This document shows positions 63,476-64,000 of a DNA stretch of 64,000 bases, piece after piece. How positions within the stretch are numbered: position 1 is the first letter of the stretch; every line of letters starts with the position of its first letter. The translations under genes and the position numbers were made by a program. A model generated the notes under the pieces. The model did no database searches and had not been told where the DNA came from. It saw only the letters and a program-made list of their open reading frames with translations. The stretch is from the NCBI RefSeq assembly GCF_001922575.1, contig NZ_MRCI01000001.1, positions 124,001 to 188,000 of the forward strand. Direction: 5' to 3'. The DNA comes from Neptunomonas phycophila. Lineage in GTDB: Bacteria > Pseudomonadota > Gammaproteobacteria > Pseudomonadales > Balneatricaceae.

Positions 63476-64000
63476 ATGAGTGTATTGAAGATGACTGATC
63501 TGGATCTGCGCGGTAAACGCGTACTGATCCGTGAAGACCTCAATGTTCCTGTTAAGGATGGACAGGTCACCTCAGATGCCCGTATTCGCGCATCTCTACC
63601 AACAATCGAATTTGCCTTGAAAGCGGGCGCTAAGGTGATGGTTATGTCTCACCTAGGCCGTCCAACTGAGGGTGAATATGAAGAGCAATACTCATTAGCG
63701 CCTGTTGCTGCGCATATAGAAAAACTGCTTTCTAGATCAGTACCTTTAATTAAAGATTGGTTGGCAGGTGGGTTTGAAGTAGCAGAAGGCGATCTCGTTT
63801 TATTAGAAAACGTTCGTTTCAATACCGGTGAGAAGAAAGACAATGAAGCACTGTCGCAACAAATGGCTGCGCTGTGTGATGTATATGTAATGGACGCCTT
63901 TGGAACGGCCCATCGCGCTCAGGCATCCACGCATGGTGTGGCGCGTTTTGCACCGATTGCTTGCGCAGGTCCGTTGTTGGCCAATGAGCTAGAAGCATTG
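63476..64000 (+). CDS. pgk: Phosphoglycerate kinase (3' end beyond the window)
   Basis: The first 175 residues of a normal bacterial Pgk of about 390. The N-terminal domain shows the 3-phosphoglycerate-binding [14 protein letters not shown] (about 17-30), [20 protein letters not shown] (about 61-80) with its basic residues, [12 protein letters not shown], and [16 protein letters not shown]. It transfers phosphate from 1,3-bisphosphoglycerate to ADP. AGGA lies eight bases before the ATG. The gene continues past the right edge. Confidence 0.97.
   Translation, partial: MSVLKMTDLDLRGKRVLIREDLNVPVKDGQVTSDARIRASLPTIEFALKAGAKVMVMSHLGRPTEGEYEEQYSLAPVAAHIEKLLSRSVPLIKDWLAGGFEVAEGDLVLLENVRFNTGEKKDNEALSQQMAALCDVYVMDAFGTAHRAQASTHGVARFAPIACAGPLLANELEAL

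Noticed and set aside
1-64000. CRISPR arrays, tRNA or rRNA genes, insertion sequences
   Set aside because: No regularly spaced repeats, cloverleaf-type sequences, rRNA-like stretches, transposase genes or terminal inverted repeats were seen by reading; a covariance search would be needed to exclude small RNA genes.

Overview
This window is a stretch of chromosome from a free-living, probably marine gammaproteobacterium of the Oceanospirillales/Pseudomonadales type. The evidence is gene order. The blocks hemW-rdgB-DUF4426-metW-metX-yggT-proC-yggS-pilT-pilU and pyrC'-pyrB-pyrR-ruvX-yqgE-tonB-gshB match the Pseudomonas arrangement, as do tkt-epd-pgk and cyaY-lptM-lysA-dapF-DUF484-xerC-yigB. Base composition looks roughly balanced and far from the GC-rich pseudomonads. 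I see no rRNA, tRNA, CRISPR array, transposase or prophage. The window is dense: no stretch over 300 bases lacks a gene. The longest gaps are 60076-60349 and 10520-10771.

Layout. (1) 1-8.2 kb is a cyclic-di-GMP block: a two-component pair (histidine kinase cut by the left edge, and a DUF3369 response regulator with a degenerate GGDEF and an intact EAL), an EAL-HDOD protein and a membrane PAS-GGDEF-EAL protein. (2) 8.3-22.3 kb is housekeeping: ilvD, a PhoP/PhoQ pair, argA, argE, a PiT phosphate transporter with its DUF47 partner, a CYTH protein, glnE and ilvE. (3) 22.5-37.8 kb is the lipopolysaccharide locus: an ELM1-like protein, six glycosyltransferases of the GT4, CgeB-like, GT2 and GT-D types plus a WecF-type transferase, a trimeric-repeat acyltransferase, WecE, a YrbL-like kinase-fold protein, a late lipid A acyltransferase, msbA and waaA. 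(4) 37.8-43 kb is cyaY/lptM/lysA/dapF/DUF484/xerC/HAD. (5) 43-52 kb is hemW to pilU. (6) 52-57.8 kb is the pyr/ruvX/yqgE/tonB/gshB run. (7) 58-64 kb is rsmE, metK, tkt, epd and the start of pgk.

How the genes work together. The LPS locus holds the Kdo transferase, the lipid A flippase, an acyltransferase and a set of core or O-chain transferases. Its centre (about 27.9-31.8 kb) is visibly more AT-rich than its surroundings. It encodes WecE, an acyltransferase and WecF, which suggests an N-acylated 4-amino-4,6-dideoxygalactose (Fuc4N-type) residue is made and added to LPS without the other enterobacterial common antigen genes being present here. The PhoPQ pair and the YrbL homologue may be linked by regulation, as in enterics. 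PilT, PilU and the TonB-like protein are consistent with type IV pilus motility, and the c-di-GMP enzymes could feed into the same surface decisions.

Nothing here is clearly a new system. The best leads are the Fuc4N mini-pathway in the LPS locus with its poly-T tracts, the eight-G run inside a GGDEF active-site motif, the intrinsic terminator lying directly against the argE start, the structured leader of metX, and the 12-codon mini-ORF that links two c-di-GMP genes.
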